Source of the DNA: Bacteroidia bacterium
Lineage (GTDB): Bacteria; Bacteroidota; Bacteroidia; UKL13-3
Direction: 5' to 3'
Assembly: GCA_023151275.1 (NCBI GenBank)
Contig: JAKLJI010000008.1
Span: 1 to 64,000 of the forward strand
Length of the DNA stretch: 64,000 nt
In this document: positions 8,501 to 15,861 of the stretch, in pieces
How positions within the stretch are numbered: position 1 is the stretch's first letter
Layout: every line of letters begins with the position of its first letter
The notes under the pieces: model-generated
What the model saw: the letters and a program-made list of their open reading frames with translations, nothing else
What the model was told of the DNA's origin: nothing
The model's database searches: none
Made by a program: the position numbers and the translations under genes

Positions 8501-9868
8501 TTGACCAAACACGGCAGAGTTCATCATCTTTCCTGCTGCATGTTCAACGGTAGTGTCCATTTCACCTCGACTCAACTGGGTATGTTCGCCTATTACTTTT
8601 CGCCCATGTAGGCCGTGCATTACGGCTTCAACAATAATTACAGCACCATCTACAATCAAACCAAAATCAAGTGCACCTAAACTCATCAGGTTGCCACTTA
8701 CTCCAAACAGGTTCATCAGGATTACAGCAAATAACATGGCTAATGGAATAACCGATGCCACTAGCAACCCTGCACGCATATTGCCAAGGAAAAGCACCAG
8801 CACAAATACCACAATCAAGGCCCCTTCCATCAAATTGGTTTCAACCGTACCAATGGCATTGTTTACCATTTTGGTTCGATCGAGGAAGGCCTCAATTTCT
8901 ACCCCTTCCGGTAGCGTTGCACGTATATGGTCTATGCGTTCTTTTACAAGTTTGATAACCTCATTGCTGTTGGCGCCTTTTAACATCATAACCACTGCAC
9001 CGGCAACTTCTTGTTCACCGTTAAAGGTCATAGCCCCATAGCGTGTGGCAAATCCAAAACGAACATCAGCAACATCGCGAATAAAAACTGGGCTTCCTGA
9101 TGACGTTTGCTTGATAAGCATGGAGGCAATATCAGCCGTAGTATTTACCAAGCCTTCACTGCGTATGTACAAAATAGAAGGGCCTTTTTCAATATAAGCA
9201 CCCCCGGTATTCTGGTTATTGGATTCAAGCGTATGGAAAATATCTTCCATGCTTAGCCCAAAGGCTTGCAGTTTAGCAGCATCTACAGCAATTTCATATT
9301 GCTTGAGTTTGCCCCCAAATGAACTTACATCGGCAACTCCTTTTATGCCTAGCAATTGCCTGCGTACAATCCAGTCTTGAATGGTGCGCAATTGGGTAAC
9401 ATCTATTTTGTTTTCGTAACCTTTGGCTGGTCTTACCACATATTGGTAAATCTCTCCCAATCCTGTTGTTACAGGACCAAGTTCGGGAATGCCAACTCCT
9501 GAAGGAATCTGGTCTTTTACAAATACCAGCTTTTCGCTTACCTGTTGCCTGGCCCAATACACATCGGTTTCATCGCTAAAAACAATGGTAACCAGCGAGA
9601 GCCCAAAGCGTGAGAAACTTCGGATTTCCAGCAATCCGGGAATTGTTGAACAAGCTTGTTCAATGGGAAAAGTAATCAACCGCTCCACATCCGGAGCACC
9701 CAGAGATGGCGAAACCGTGATTACCTGAACCTGGTTATTGGTGATATCAGGAACTGCATCAATGGGCAGTTTCGTAAACTGATACGAACCAAAAAGTATC
9801 AAACCAATTACAGCCAGGCCTATAATAAGTTTGTTTCGGATGGAAAATCCGATGATTGAATTGAGCAT
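5528..9868 (-). CDS. CzcA-type heavy-metal RND transporter fused to a TolC-like domain
   Basis: A 1446-residue fusion. Residues 1-~1040 are a heavy-metal-efflux RND proton antiporter: 12 TM segments, two large periplasmic loops, and a TM4 motif 'DFGLIVDGAVIIVE' typical of CzcA/CnrA-type divalent-cation pumps, unlike the copper/silver type. After the last TM a hydrophobic segment (~1045-1058, 'GLAALLLMLF') precedes 'AQNYEP' at ~1060, which looks like a retained signal peptide. The rest (1060-1446) is a TolC/CusC-like outer-membrane efflux protein with long coiled-coil stretches. I know such fusions from other Bacteroidota. The signal-like joint suggests cleavage that frees the outer-membrane part, but that is inference. 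Operon with the adaptor downstream and a His-rich protein upstream. Confidence 0.93.
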   Translation of the reverse strand: MLNSIIGFSIRNKLIIGLAVIGLILFGSYQFTKLPIDAVPDITNNQVQVITVSPSLGAPDVERLITFPIEQACSTIPGLLEIRSFSRFGLSLVTIVFSDETDVYWARQQVSEKLVFVKDQIPSGVGIPELGPVTTGLGEIYQYVVRPAKGYENKIDVTQLRTIQDWIVRRQLLGIKGVADVSSFGGKLKQYEIAVDAAKLQAFGLSMEDIFHTLESNNQNTGGAYIEKGPSILYIRSEGLVNTTADIASMLIKQTSSGSPVFIRDVADVRFGFATRYGAMTFNGEQEVAGAVVMMLKGANSNEVIKLVKERIDHIRATLPEGVEIEAFLDRTKMVNNAIGTVETNLMEGALIVVFVLVLFLGNMRAGLLVASVIPLAMLFAVILMNLFGVSGNLMSLGALDFGLIVDGAVIIVEAVMHGLHGRKVIGEHTQLSRGEMDTTVEHAAGKMMNSAVFGQIIILIVYLPIFSLQGIEGKMFKPMAQTVAFALLGAFLLSLTYVPMMSAWVLSRKLGHEPDFSDKFMQRISNLYQRMLEKVLRKPKQIILAAFILFIGSLGILLTMGGEFIPSLEEGDFAVETRVITGSNLNVSIDAVSKASKVLKEKFPEVEKVVAKIGSGEIPTDPMPVEAADLMIILKPKKEWVSAKTFPELQEKMSEELSQFPGVFFGFQYPVQMRFNELMTGARQDVVCKIFGENLDSLALYAKQLGALVSTVDGATDLYIETVTGMPQIVISYNRQQLAQFGLSVSDVNRVVNTAFAGQVAGLVYEGERRFDLVVRLASEKRSNLNDVQNLLIPTSRGTQIPLSQVAQVSIQEGPAQIQREDAKRRIVVGFNVRGRDVQSIVEELQAKATSQLKFAPGYYTTYGGSFKNLEEAKQRLSIAVPLSLLLILMMLYFAFKSVKQGLLIFTAIPLSAVGGIFALAARGMPFSISAGVGFIALFGVAVLNGIVLLAEFNRLKGTGLRDLNSIVKQGTSLRLRPVLMTAFVASLGFLPMAISNGSGAEVQRPLATVVIGGLLLATFLTLFVLPSLYVLANTPSKHKAGKGLAALLLMLFSSGGLMAQNYEPISLHAAIDSALANNLNLRSAKLETEYQQLLANSAWSLPQTQIQSEWGSYNSALKDNKVGINQAFEFPGVYSSRKKSLREDAKAQKWQSTWKAQELKTEVAKVYFQLLALDKKSLGFAKADSVYSDFLNQAKLRFEKGETHKGEYALAKIQHVQLSAQVLQLKQEKQAALLYFQFLLNTSQPYSANDSGLSVLPTPEQNAVSAHPLVLAEQAYLSSAKYSLRTNKQRLLPGMNMGMISQTIRGFGADEKLYGPGDRFLSFQAGIGLPLFFGSQQASIRAASTQVKIREIQLKQKERELLQRIQVLQSRYSRASETYSLYKNQAESALSALLEQANEQFQKGEINYLEYSWLFQQAIQNQMLFLDAELQLRESWADLQFFNP

Positions 9869-9908
9869 AAAATTGCGTTAAAGTTGAACCAAAAAAAATA
9901 GCCGGAAA

Positions 9909-10295
9909 TCAGGCCTGGTTCTTGGGAGGCTGAAATATACTTACGCTGGCACTGTAAGAATAATGAAACCTGTAAGTATCTGTATGTTCAATGGGTTCTA
10001 CACGGGTAGAAAATGCCCAGTCCATTTGCTCCTGAACAACCAATACATGGTAATGTGAAAAGCATGAACTAAACAAAGGCAGCTCTTCGTGGTTCTCCTC
10101 CTCTTTGTGCGAAGTATCGTCGATGTAATGAATTTTTAAGAAGCTCAAAAAACTGAGTTGTTCTTTTTCTTCCAGGGTATGATGCTTGTAATGGCTAATG
10201 AGGTTCGGAATGCGTTGCAACTGCTCGAATAGATCCGGCTTCAGGCTATTGAGCCCAAACAAAATCAAAAGCAGAAACAAACAAGCACGTCTCAT
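9909..10295 (-). CDS. Small His-rich secreted protein of a metal-efflux operon
   Basis: About 128 residues from ATG 10295 (a TTG at 10304 would overlap the predicted -7 element). It has an N-terminal hydrophobic signal/anchor 'ACLFLLLILFGLNSL', then a charged region with many His: 'HYKHHTLEEKEQ', 'HKEEENHEELP', 'CFSHYHVLV', and a C-terminus ending in 'FQPPKNQA'. I do not recognise a named domain. It lies 40 bp upstream of the CzcA-TolC gene in the same orientation, and small His-rich proteins at this position are familiar from Bacteroidota metal-resistance operons. A periplasmic metal-binding or sensing role is likely but unproven. Two Cys (one in 'SSCFSHYH') could also contribute to metal binding. 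Confidence 0.75.
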   Translation of the reverse strand: MRRACLFLLLILFGLNSLKPDLFEQLQRIPNLISHYKHHTLEEKEQLSFLSFLKIHYIDDTSHKEEENHEELPLFSSCFSHYHVLVVQEQMDWAFSTRVEPIEHTDTYRFHYSYSASVSIFQPPKNQA

Positions 10296-10301
10296 GAGCT
10301 T

Positions 10302-10330
10302 CAAAGATAGGCAATTCTTATTCCTTGCAA
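10302..10330 (-). promoter_or_regulatory. Promoter of the metal-efflux operon (Bacteroidota type)
   Basis: Read on the minus strand, TATCTTTG (10309 to 10302) matches the -7 consensus TAnnTTTG, with a TTG (10330-10328) 18 bp upstream as a -33 element. The start codon at 10295 lies only a few bases beyond the expected transcription start, so the message would be nearly leaderless. Confidence 0.55.
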
Positions 10331-10337
10331 GTTAATG

Positions 10338-10351
10338 TTGATTTTCATCAA
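10338..10351. promoter_or_regulatory. FNR/CRP-type operator, exact TTGAT-N4-ATCAA
   Basis: TTGATTTTCATCAA is an exact match to the FNR consensus. It sits between the divergent promoters of the metal-efflux operon and the sorbosone-dehydrogenase-like gene. Its centre is about 35 bp upstream of the predicted start for the plus-strand gene. A CRP/FNR-family regulator is encoded at 54194-54904, and a near-identical site occurs upstream of ccoNO. Confidence 0.55.
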
Positions 10352-10367
10352 TTCTGGAACTTAAATG

Positions 10368-10375
10368 TATTTTTG
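10368..10375 (+). promoter_or_regulatory. -7 promoter element for the 10387 gene
   Basis: TATTTTTG matches TAnnTTTG and lies 11 bp before the ATG at 10387. No clear TTG -33 element is seen at the usual spacing; the FNR-like box at 10338-10351 overlaps the region where an activator could replace it. Confidence 0.5.
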
Positions 10376-10386
10376 ACAAACAGGCT

Positions 10387-11925
10387 ATGAAATACGTCAT
10401 TTTCTTTTTTATGCTGATTTCGCTGAGGTCGCTTGCTCAGCCGGGTATTCCAAGGTTCACTCCGCAAGCAAACCTAATTCCCTTGCAAGAGAAAAAAGTG
10501 GAAGTTCCGCAGCCATTCAGGCAACTTACGGATACCAATCGGGTACTTAGGGTTCCAACGGATTACCAGCCTCAGGTTTTTTGGGTGGGTAATCTGGTAA
10601 AGCCCAGAATGCTTAGAATAGGCTTTATTCAAGGAAATCCATATACCCAGTTGTTTGTAACCGATATGGTAAACAACGGTGGGATTTACCGTTTTCAGAT
10701 TTCATCCACGAATCAATTTGGAGATAGCCTTATTCCCGTAGTTTTAGGTGTTAAGGCCAACGATTTTCGCTTTTTAGGATATAGCCTTTTTGTGGCCGAA
10801 GAAACTCGGATTCTGAAGTTTGAAGACTGGAATGATGACGGGTATTACGAAGCTCAACAAGTACTCATTCCCAACCTTATGGAAGGTGCCGATTTTCCTT
10901 TCGGTGGCCATAGCACGCGAAGCATTGAAATTGTAAACAACAAACTTTATGTTTCAATTGGCTCTTATTGCAATGCTTGCCGCGAATCGAATAGGGCAGT
11001 TATTCTGGAGTACAACCTGGATGGAAGCGGCCGGAGGGTATACGCTTCCGGAATACGGAATGCCGTTGGCTTATGCGAGAAGGATGGAAAGTTAGTTGCC
11101 AATAACAATGGTTCCGACTGGCTTGGAAACGATTTACCGGGGGAATGGATTGATGAAATTCGGGATGGTGGCTTCTATGGTTATCCCTATGCATTTGGGA
11201 ATCAGGTTTGGGTTGATTTAGAAGGCCATTCCGATTACCGGAACTTGAAACCAATTACTGCTTCAGATTCGGCAAAAGTTGCAAGCATGCAGCAACCTTT
11301 GGCACTCATACAGGCCCATTCAGCTCCCATGGCCCTGGAATACGTTCCTCAATTGGAAGTACAAAAGGGCTTAGCGCAATTTACCTATCCCGGTTTTCTA
11401 TGTGTATTGCGTGGAAGCTGGAACCGAAGCCCTGCAACCGGTTATAAGGTGGTGTTTCTTCATCAACCTAAACCCGATAGCTTAATTGAATCGGTAAGCG
11501 ATTTCGTTAGCGGCTTTTTAACCGATTCATTAACCGGCAAACATTGGGGTAGACCTGTAGGACTTGCCATTGCCCGCTATGCCGATGCTTCAACCCATTA
11601 CTTCCTAAGCCTGGATGCACCGCAAGGCATGATTTTGCATCTTATCGACCAAAGTCCACAAGTGGGATTAAGTAGGGTGGCCATGGAAAGTTCTTGGGTA
11701 AGCTATCCCAATCCCTTCAGCAATCAATTGTTGCTTGAATGGAAGGGAAGCAGCCCGGCAGTCTTGCGCTTAATCAACTTGGAAGGAAAGGAGCTCCTGA
11801 ATCAGCCGGTAAATGTTGGCCTGAATGAGCTAGTTACCGAAAAGCTTCCAGCTGGCATGTATTTAATTGAACTAAAAACACCTGAACACACGTTGTATAA
11901 GCGTATTATCAAGCAAACGCAATGA
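10387..11925 (+). CDS. Secreted sorbosone-dehydrogenase-like protein with T9SS sorting domain
   Basis: 512 residues. It starts with a Sec signal peptide ending near 'SLAQPG', followed by a beta-propeller of the PQQ-dependent sugar (glucose/sorbosone) dehydrogenase family: 'GGHSTRSIEI', 'SIGSYCNACRESN', 'ASGIRNAVGL', 'GEWIDEIRDGGFYGYPYAFG' and 'AHSAPMALEY'. The C-terminal ~80 residues, from 'SYPNPFSNQLLLEW' to 'GMYLIEL...YKRIIKQ', form a type A sorting domain of the type IX secretion system, so the enzyme should be exported and attached to the cell surface. The stop overlaps the next start by 4 bp, so the two are translationally coupled. Substrate unknown. A -7 element and an FNR-like site precede it. 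Confidence 0.87.
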   Translation: MKYVIFFFMLISLRSLAQPGIPRFTPQANLIPLQEKKVEVPQPFRQLTDTNRVLRVPTDYQPQVFWVGNLVKPRMLRIGFIQGNPYTQLFVTDMVNNGGIYRFQISSTNQFGDSLIPVVLGVKANDFRFLGYSLFVAEETRILKFEDWNDDGYYEAQQVLIPNLMEGADFPFGGHSTRSIEIVNNKLYVSIGSYCNACRESNRAVILEYNLDGSGRRVYASGIRNAVGLCEKDGKLVANNNGSDWLGNDLPGEWIDEIRDGGFYGYPYAFGNQVWVDLEGHSDYRNLKPITASDSAKVASMQQPLALIQAHSAPMALEYVPQLEVQKGLAQFTYPGFLCVLRGSWNRSPATGYKVVFLHQPKPDSLIESVSDFVSGFLTDSLTGKHWGRPVGLAIARYADASTHYFLSLDAPQGMILHLIDQSPQVGLSRVAMESSWVSYPNPFSNQLLLEWKGSSPAVLRLINLEGKELLNQPVNVGLNELVTEKLPAGMYLIELKTPEHTLYKRIIKQTQ

Positions 11926-12854
11926 AAAATATTTTACTAGTTTTATTTAGCTTAAGCCTGCTAACCGCGCAAGCAAGCAGCAAAAAGCCCCGCAAAATTA
12001 AATTGGCAACAGGCAAAAAACATCAACTCGAGTTTGTAGAGTTTAGCCCGGGAAAATTCATGGGCACCACAGAAATCAGCAATTACCATTGGAATCTGTT
12101 TCTTCGCCAATCTTCGCTTTTTCTTAAGGCAGATTCAATAAACAAATTAAGACCCGATAGCAACCTGTGGAGAAGGCCCGGTGTTTTTAATGAACCTTAT
12201 GTGAGGTACTATTACAACCATCCAGCCTACACAGATTATCCCATTTCGGCCATAAGCCCGGCCCAGGCAATGGCTTTCTGCAATTGGCTGAATCGGTATT
12301 ATCAAACAATACCCGAGCTGGCTGGTCTGAAATTGCGATTTCGCTTGCCCACGCTTAGCGAGTGGCGTTTGGCCTACACCGCAAAGCCAGATTCGCTTAA
12401 AGCACCCTTTCCTTGGGGCTATTCCATGTTTCGTAAGCCCGAAAAGGTGCAAATCAATTACTGCGAGTTGGGACAAGAAAACTTCAGGTATCCCATACTC
12501 CACAATGCCAATCAGTATTATGAAAAAAAAGGAACCCTAAATCCTTCACCTTTTTTTGATACCACAGAAACCCATCTCAACCGCGCTGTGGTTTATGCGC
12601 CTGCTTCCAATTGCCGCATCGATGGAAGCTTTTATCAAACAAAAACCGATAACAAAAGCTACACGCAAACAGAATCCGGCTTAATTCACATGTCGGGAAA
12701 TGTAAGCGAGTGGCTCTCGGATGGACGAACCATTGGTGGCAATTGCCTCAGTCCGGGTTACTACCTCCGCGCAGATGCACAAGATGAGTTTGAAGAGAAA
12801 GGACAAGCTTCGGCCCTCATTGGCTTTCGCGTACTGCTTGAGGTAATCGACTAA
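11922..12854 (+). CDS. SUMF1/formylglycine-generating-enzyme-fold secreted protein
   Basis: 310 residues with a signal peptide ending near 'TAQASS'. It has the FGE/SUMF1 fold seen in sulfatase modifiers and in the gliding proteins GldJ/GldK: an N-terminal 'EFVEFSPGKFMGTTEISNYH', then 'PISAISPAQAMAFCNWLNR', 'FRLPTLSEWRLAY' and 'MSGNVSEWLSDG', and a final 'GFRVLLEV'. The usual paired catalytic cysteines near the C-terminus are not evident: only one Cys stands in 'GGNCLSPGYYLR'. It is therefore more likely a structural or binding member than an oxidase. Its start overlaps the stop of the upstream T9SS cargo gene (ATGA), suggesting joint action at the cell envelope, which is inference. Confidence 0.82.
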   Translation: MKNILLVLFSLSLLTAQASSKKPRKIKLATGKKHQLEFVEFSPGKFMGTTEISNYHWNLFLRQSSLFLKADSINKLRPDSNLWRRPGVFNEPYVRYYYNHPAYTDYPISAISPAQAMAFCNWLNRYYQTIPELAGLKLRFRLPTLSEWRLAYTAKPDSLKAPFPWGYSMFRKPEKVQINYCELGQENFRYPILHNANQYYEKKGTLNPSPFFDTTETHLNRAVVYAPASNCRIDGSFYQTKTDNKSYTQTESGLIHMSGNVSEWLSDGRTIGGNCLSPGYYLRADAQDEFEEKGQASALIGFRVLLEVID

Positions 12855-12919
12855 ACCATTGGCAATGCTCGGTTGATGGGCGTTCCCATTGGCTATCCAA
12901 TTGCATCACCAATCTTGTG

Positions 12920-13071
12920 GCATGCAGCCAATGGGTCAGGTCATCCGCATGTACTCCGGTGTCGGCTACTTGTGCTTGTAAGGCGCTGTCAGGGCTTCCT
13001 GCGGTCGCCTGCCCTCGCCAACAAGCACGGGCGTATCCGCCATCCGGGGTACTAGCTCCTGCCCCTAACGC
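12920..13071 (-). repeat. Structured GC-rich element, copy B (inverted)
   Basis: Reverse-strand copy of the element at 716-878. Read on the minus strand it shows GCGTTAGGGGCAGGAGC, GCGACCGCAGGAAGC (13008-12994), GAGTACATGCGGATGACC and the terminal GGCTGCATGC also present in copy A. The central stem is GTGCTTGT with ACAAGCAC (13028-13021 and 12979-12972), which changes base pairs against copies A and C while keeping complementarity. It lies in the 321-bp gap between two plus-strand genes; the rest of the gap holds only a -7-like TAGATTTG (13157-13164). Confidence 0.7.
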
Positions 13072-13175
13072 AACTACGTGTCTTTTCAAACTGTAGCAGA
13101 ATTTGAGGAATACCCTAAGTCTCAAGTCAACAAGCAGAAACAGATACATTAAGTTGTAGATTTGCTAGGTAGGAT

Positions 13176-14405
13176 ATGGACGAAATTTTAATTTTAGCAG
13201 ATAAAGTAAAAAACACTTTAATCCTAGGTGAGAGTCACTTTAGAGAGTTCAAAACTGCTCTTGAAGGAAGACCCGAAAACAAAAAGCCAAGGCTCGTAAA
13301 ATCAATCTGTGCCGACATTGTTGAGGCCTTAGTTTCATTTGCCAATGCCGATGGAGGAGAAGTTCTGATTGGGGTGGAAGATGATGCTACAATTTCAGGT
13401 ATTCCGCACAATGAAGCAGATATTCAAACCATGCTGAATGCGGTTTCATCCCATGTATATCAAAATCAAAAATTGCCATTAAGCGCCGCAAGCAAACTTA
13501 CTATCGATGGAAAGACGATTTTGTTCTTTTCTGTTAATAAGGGAACAACCATGATTTATCAGTTGCCTGACGGACGATGTGTAAGACGCAAAGACAAGGC
13601 CACTGTTCCTGCATCACTTTACCAAATTCAATTTGAACGACAGGAGGTAATATCCAGGGAGTATGATAGTCATTTTGTAGATGGAGCAAGTGTAACAGAC
13701 CTCGATTTAAAATTACTAATGGGGATTGCAGACCAGTACATCAAAGGATTAAGTGTTGAAAGGTATCTTCAACAAATTGGATTAGCTGAGTATGATTTAA
13801 ATGGACTCAGACTACGAAGGGCCGCGATGTTATTGTTTGCATCAGATTGTGATCGTTGGCATCCAAGAAGCCAAGTGAGATTTTTGCGGGTAAATGGAGA
13901 TACTTTAGAAGCGGGAGAGAAGTACAATGTAATTTCAGATGATTCCATTAACGGGAATATTTTTGAACTTGTTTTTAAAGCTTGGGAACATATCAAATCA
14001 TTTCTTGCCTACAAAACAGAATTTGGTATTCATTCAAGATTTGAACAGAAATACATTTATCCCGAAAGCGCAGTAAGGGAGGCCATATTAAATGCAATTG
14101 TCCATAGAGATTATAGTAGTTCAAATGCAATTGAAATTTACTTCTTCTCCAATAGAATGGAAATTAAGAGTCCCGGGGCTTTGCTGTCAACTTTAACCGT
14201 AAACAATTTATACCAGTTAGAAGGTTCTCATGAATCGAGAAATCCTCTTATTGCAAGGGTGTTGAGAGAGAATCAACTTATGCGAGAGTTAGGTGAAGGT
14301 ATGAAGCGAATTTTTAGTTTGATGCATGAGCAGGATCTTGCTAAACCTGAGTTGTATTCAAATCGACTTTGGTTCAGACTTACCTTGTTCAACAAGTCAG
14401 AATAG
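13176..14405 (+). CDS. AlbA_2-domain / GHKL ATPase putative transcriptional regulator
   Basis: 409 residues. The N-terminal AlbA_2 (Schlafen-type) domain shows 'ESHFREFKTAL', 'ALVSFANADGGEVLIGVED' and 'GIPHN', the pattern of divergent-AAA or AlbA-like DNA/RNA-binding proteins. The C-terminal half has a GHKL-type ATPase (HATPase_c_4) signature: 'ESAVREAILNAIVHRDYS', 'RMEIKSPGAL' and 'RELGEGMKRIF'. Proteins of this architecture are usually annotated as transcriptional regulators and are often accessory genes linked to mobile or defence regions; the actual target is unknown. It stands alone, preceded by the inverted structured element and a -7-like TAGATTTG, and is followed by 230 bp in which I see nothing. 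Confidence 0.85.
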   Translation: MDEILILADKVKNTLILGESHFREFKTALEGRPENKKPRLVKSICADIVEALVSFANADGGEVLIGVEDDATISGIPHNEADIQTMLNAVSSHVYQNQKLPLSAASKLTIDGKTILFFSVNKGTTMIYQLPDGRCVRRKDKATVPASLYQIQFERQEVISREYDSHFVDGASVTDLDLKLLMGIADQYIKGLSVERYLQQIGLAEYDLNGLRLRRAAMLLFASDCDRWHPRSQVRFLRVNGDTLEAGEKYNVISDDSINGNIFELVFKAWEHIKSFLAYKTEFGIHSRFEQKYIYPESAVREAILNAIVHRDYSSSNAIEIYFFSNRMEIKSPGALLSTLTVNNLYQLEGSHESRNPLIARVLRENQLMRELGEGMKRIFSLMHEQDLAKPELYSNRLWFRLTLFNKSE

Positions 14406-14639
14406 CCTAATTATATCTGTATTTGGGCATTTTGTGTTCTTTACCGGATAGGATTTTTATTGCTGTTTTTGCTGTAAAGATTCAAGGCTACCCATACCAT
14501 GCAGTACTTATTCAGTTGGTCATTTTGGATTAAATGATAAACGCGGCCTTAAGCCAGTTTCTCAAGGAACTAATTCTTAATTTTTGTCCTCTGTGTTTTT
14601 CTCTTTTGGAGAATCATTAACTTGGCAAAGCTTAATTTT

Positions 14640-15107
14640 ATGAAACAATCATTCCTTTATTTTCTACTGCTCTTTTTACTGAGCTGTTCTACCTCAAACA
14701 AATCCTATAAAGCCAAAAATGGTGAAGGGGATACCCGCACAAAACCCGTTCAATTTTACAACCAAAGTTCCTATTTGCTTACTGAATATGCCTTGGATTC
14801 AACCTATGCATTCAGCCCTTCCAATCCGGTAAAAGTAGGTGGAGTTAAATCCAATCAAGGTCCTTACAACGAACGTATGTACCTGAATGCGCTAGTGGGG
14901 CCGGAAGGCCAGACTGTTAAGTACTTTCGGGCGGGAAGCTGTTGTCATTTTAAAACCCCAAATGGTTTTATTGGCAATGGAGGATTGTTAGATAAATACC
15001 GTGTGTATTGGACAGGCTCTAAAGATACTTTGAATATCTATATCAACATGTACGACGAAGGAGATTTGAGAATCCCACTGGGCTTAAAAGCGCGTGGAAA
15101 CAACTAA
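14640..15107 (+). CDS. Conserved Bacteroidota lipoprotein of unknown function
   Basis: 155 residues from ATG 14640 (the frame opens with a TTG at 14622 that would only lengthen the signal). Lipobox 'LLSC' follows a hydrophobic stretch. The mature part has 'PVQFYNQSSYLLTEYALD', 'NPVKVGG', 'ERMYLNALVGPEG', 'AGSCCHFKTPNG', 'YRVYWTGSKDTLNIYINMY' and 'GDLRIPLG'. I recognise this as a widespread Bacteroidota family that databases sometimes wrongly label 2-dehydro-3-deoxyphosphooctonate aldolase; nothing in the sequence supports that enzyme. The Cys pair in 'SCCHFKTPNG' and the conserved tail suggest a defined fold at the membrane, possibly metal- or disulfide-stabilised. Followed 29 bp later by another small secreted protein. 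Confidence 0.8.
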   Translation: MKQSFLYFLLLFLLSCSTSNKSYKAKNGEGDTRTKPVQFYNQSSYLLTEYALDSTYAFSPSNPVKVGGVKSNQGPYNERMYLNALVGPEGQTVKYFRAGSCCHFKTPNGFIGNGGLLDKYRVYWTGSKDTLNIYINMYDEGDLRIPLGLKARGNN

Positions 15108-15136
15108 ATACAAATCATTTGCAAACCCCTATAATC

Positions 15137-15502
15137 ATGAAAATAAAATTCACCTTACTTAGTTTGCTTGCCAGCCTTTTCTTTTATTCGGCAATGGCTT
15201 CTGATAAGCAAAAAAATCCGGTTGGAACCTATGGTGTTTGCGAATCAGACCCTTCGCGCATCGAACTTAAATTGGATGCCGATCACACCTTTCATTACCG
15301 CGATTTATCAAACCCCAAATCAGGTATTCAGGTAAGCGGAACCTGGATGCAAATTGGGAATAAAGTAGTTCTCCAAAGCCCTAGTTCCGGAAAGGGCTTT
15401 CATCGGGTTTGGAGATTTACAGAGCAAGGTCAAACTGCTAAATCAAGAAAAGGTTTGTGTTTTTATACCCTCAAAAGAATTTCAAACCTAGATGAGCAAT
15501 AG
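15137..15502 (+). CDS. Small secreted protein, lipocalin-like/copper-resistance-type fold suspected
   Basis: 121 residues from ATG 15137, 29 bp after the preceding lipoprotein gene. A signal peptide ends near 'FYSAMASDKQ'. The mature part reads 'VGTYGVCESDPSRIELKL', 'HTFHYRD', 'VSGTWMQIGNKVVLQSP' and 'LCFYTLKRI'. The pattern 'G-T-Y ... H-T-F-x-Y ... G-x-W ... G-x-x-V-x-L' is typical of small beta-barrel proteins that measure or bind a ligand, but I cannot assign a family. Two cysteines ('GVCES' and 'GLCFY') could form a disulfide. Probably co-transcribed with the upstream lipoprotein. Confidence 0.65.
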   Translation: MKIKFTLLSLLASLFFYSAMASDKQKNPVGTYGVCESDPSRIELKLDADHTFHYRDLSNPKSGIQVSGTWMQIGNKVVLQSPSSGKGFHRVWRFTEQGQTAKSRKGLCFYTLKRISNLDEQ

Positions 15503-15861
15503 ACGCTTTATCTGTCCTTTATGCAAATATTGGTACACTTCATGAACAAGCCTTAGGTGCGCTTTATCAGGCTGTATGTTGTGTTTCGCTTAGTTAGGGC
15601 TTGCTGATTAACGCATACTTTAGTGATTGAACAAATTTTAACCTGGAGAAAATGAATTCTTCTGCAAGGTTTTGAAACGATTCTTTTGGGTAAAACTGGA
15701 TTTTACCATGTAGCATTCTTTTAAGAGCGTTAATGCACAGCTGAATTTAACAGCAAACTCCAGTTAGCCATAAAGATATTTGAACAATTCCGAGAAGTCT
15801 GGCAACTAAACACAACTTCACTTACTTTCATGGACAATAAAACACAATCAATTTCAAAATT
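15503..15861. other. Intergenic, nothing recognised
   Basis: A 359-bp AT-rich gap between two plus-strand genes of unknown function. I find no reading frame with recognisable protein, no clear hairpin and no repeat shared with other parts of the window. Confidence 0.5.

Noticed and set aside
8553-9041. Plus-strand ORF of 162 codons
   Set aside because: Shadow of the CzcA-TolC gene on the opposite strand; Ser/Thr/Ile-rich antisense composition.
12873-13149. ORFs of 60 and 110 codons in the gap before the AlbA_2 gene
   Set aside because: They run through structured element copy B and have no protein family features.
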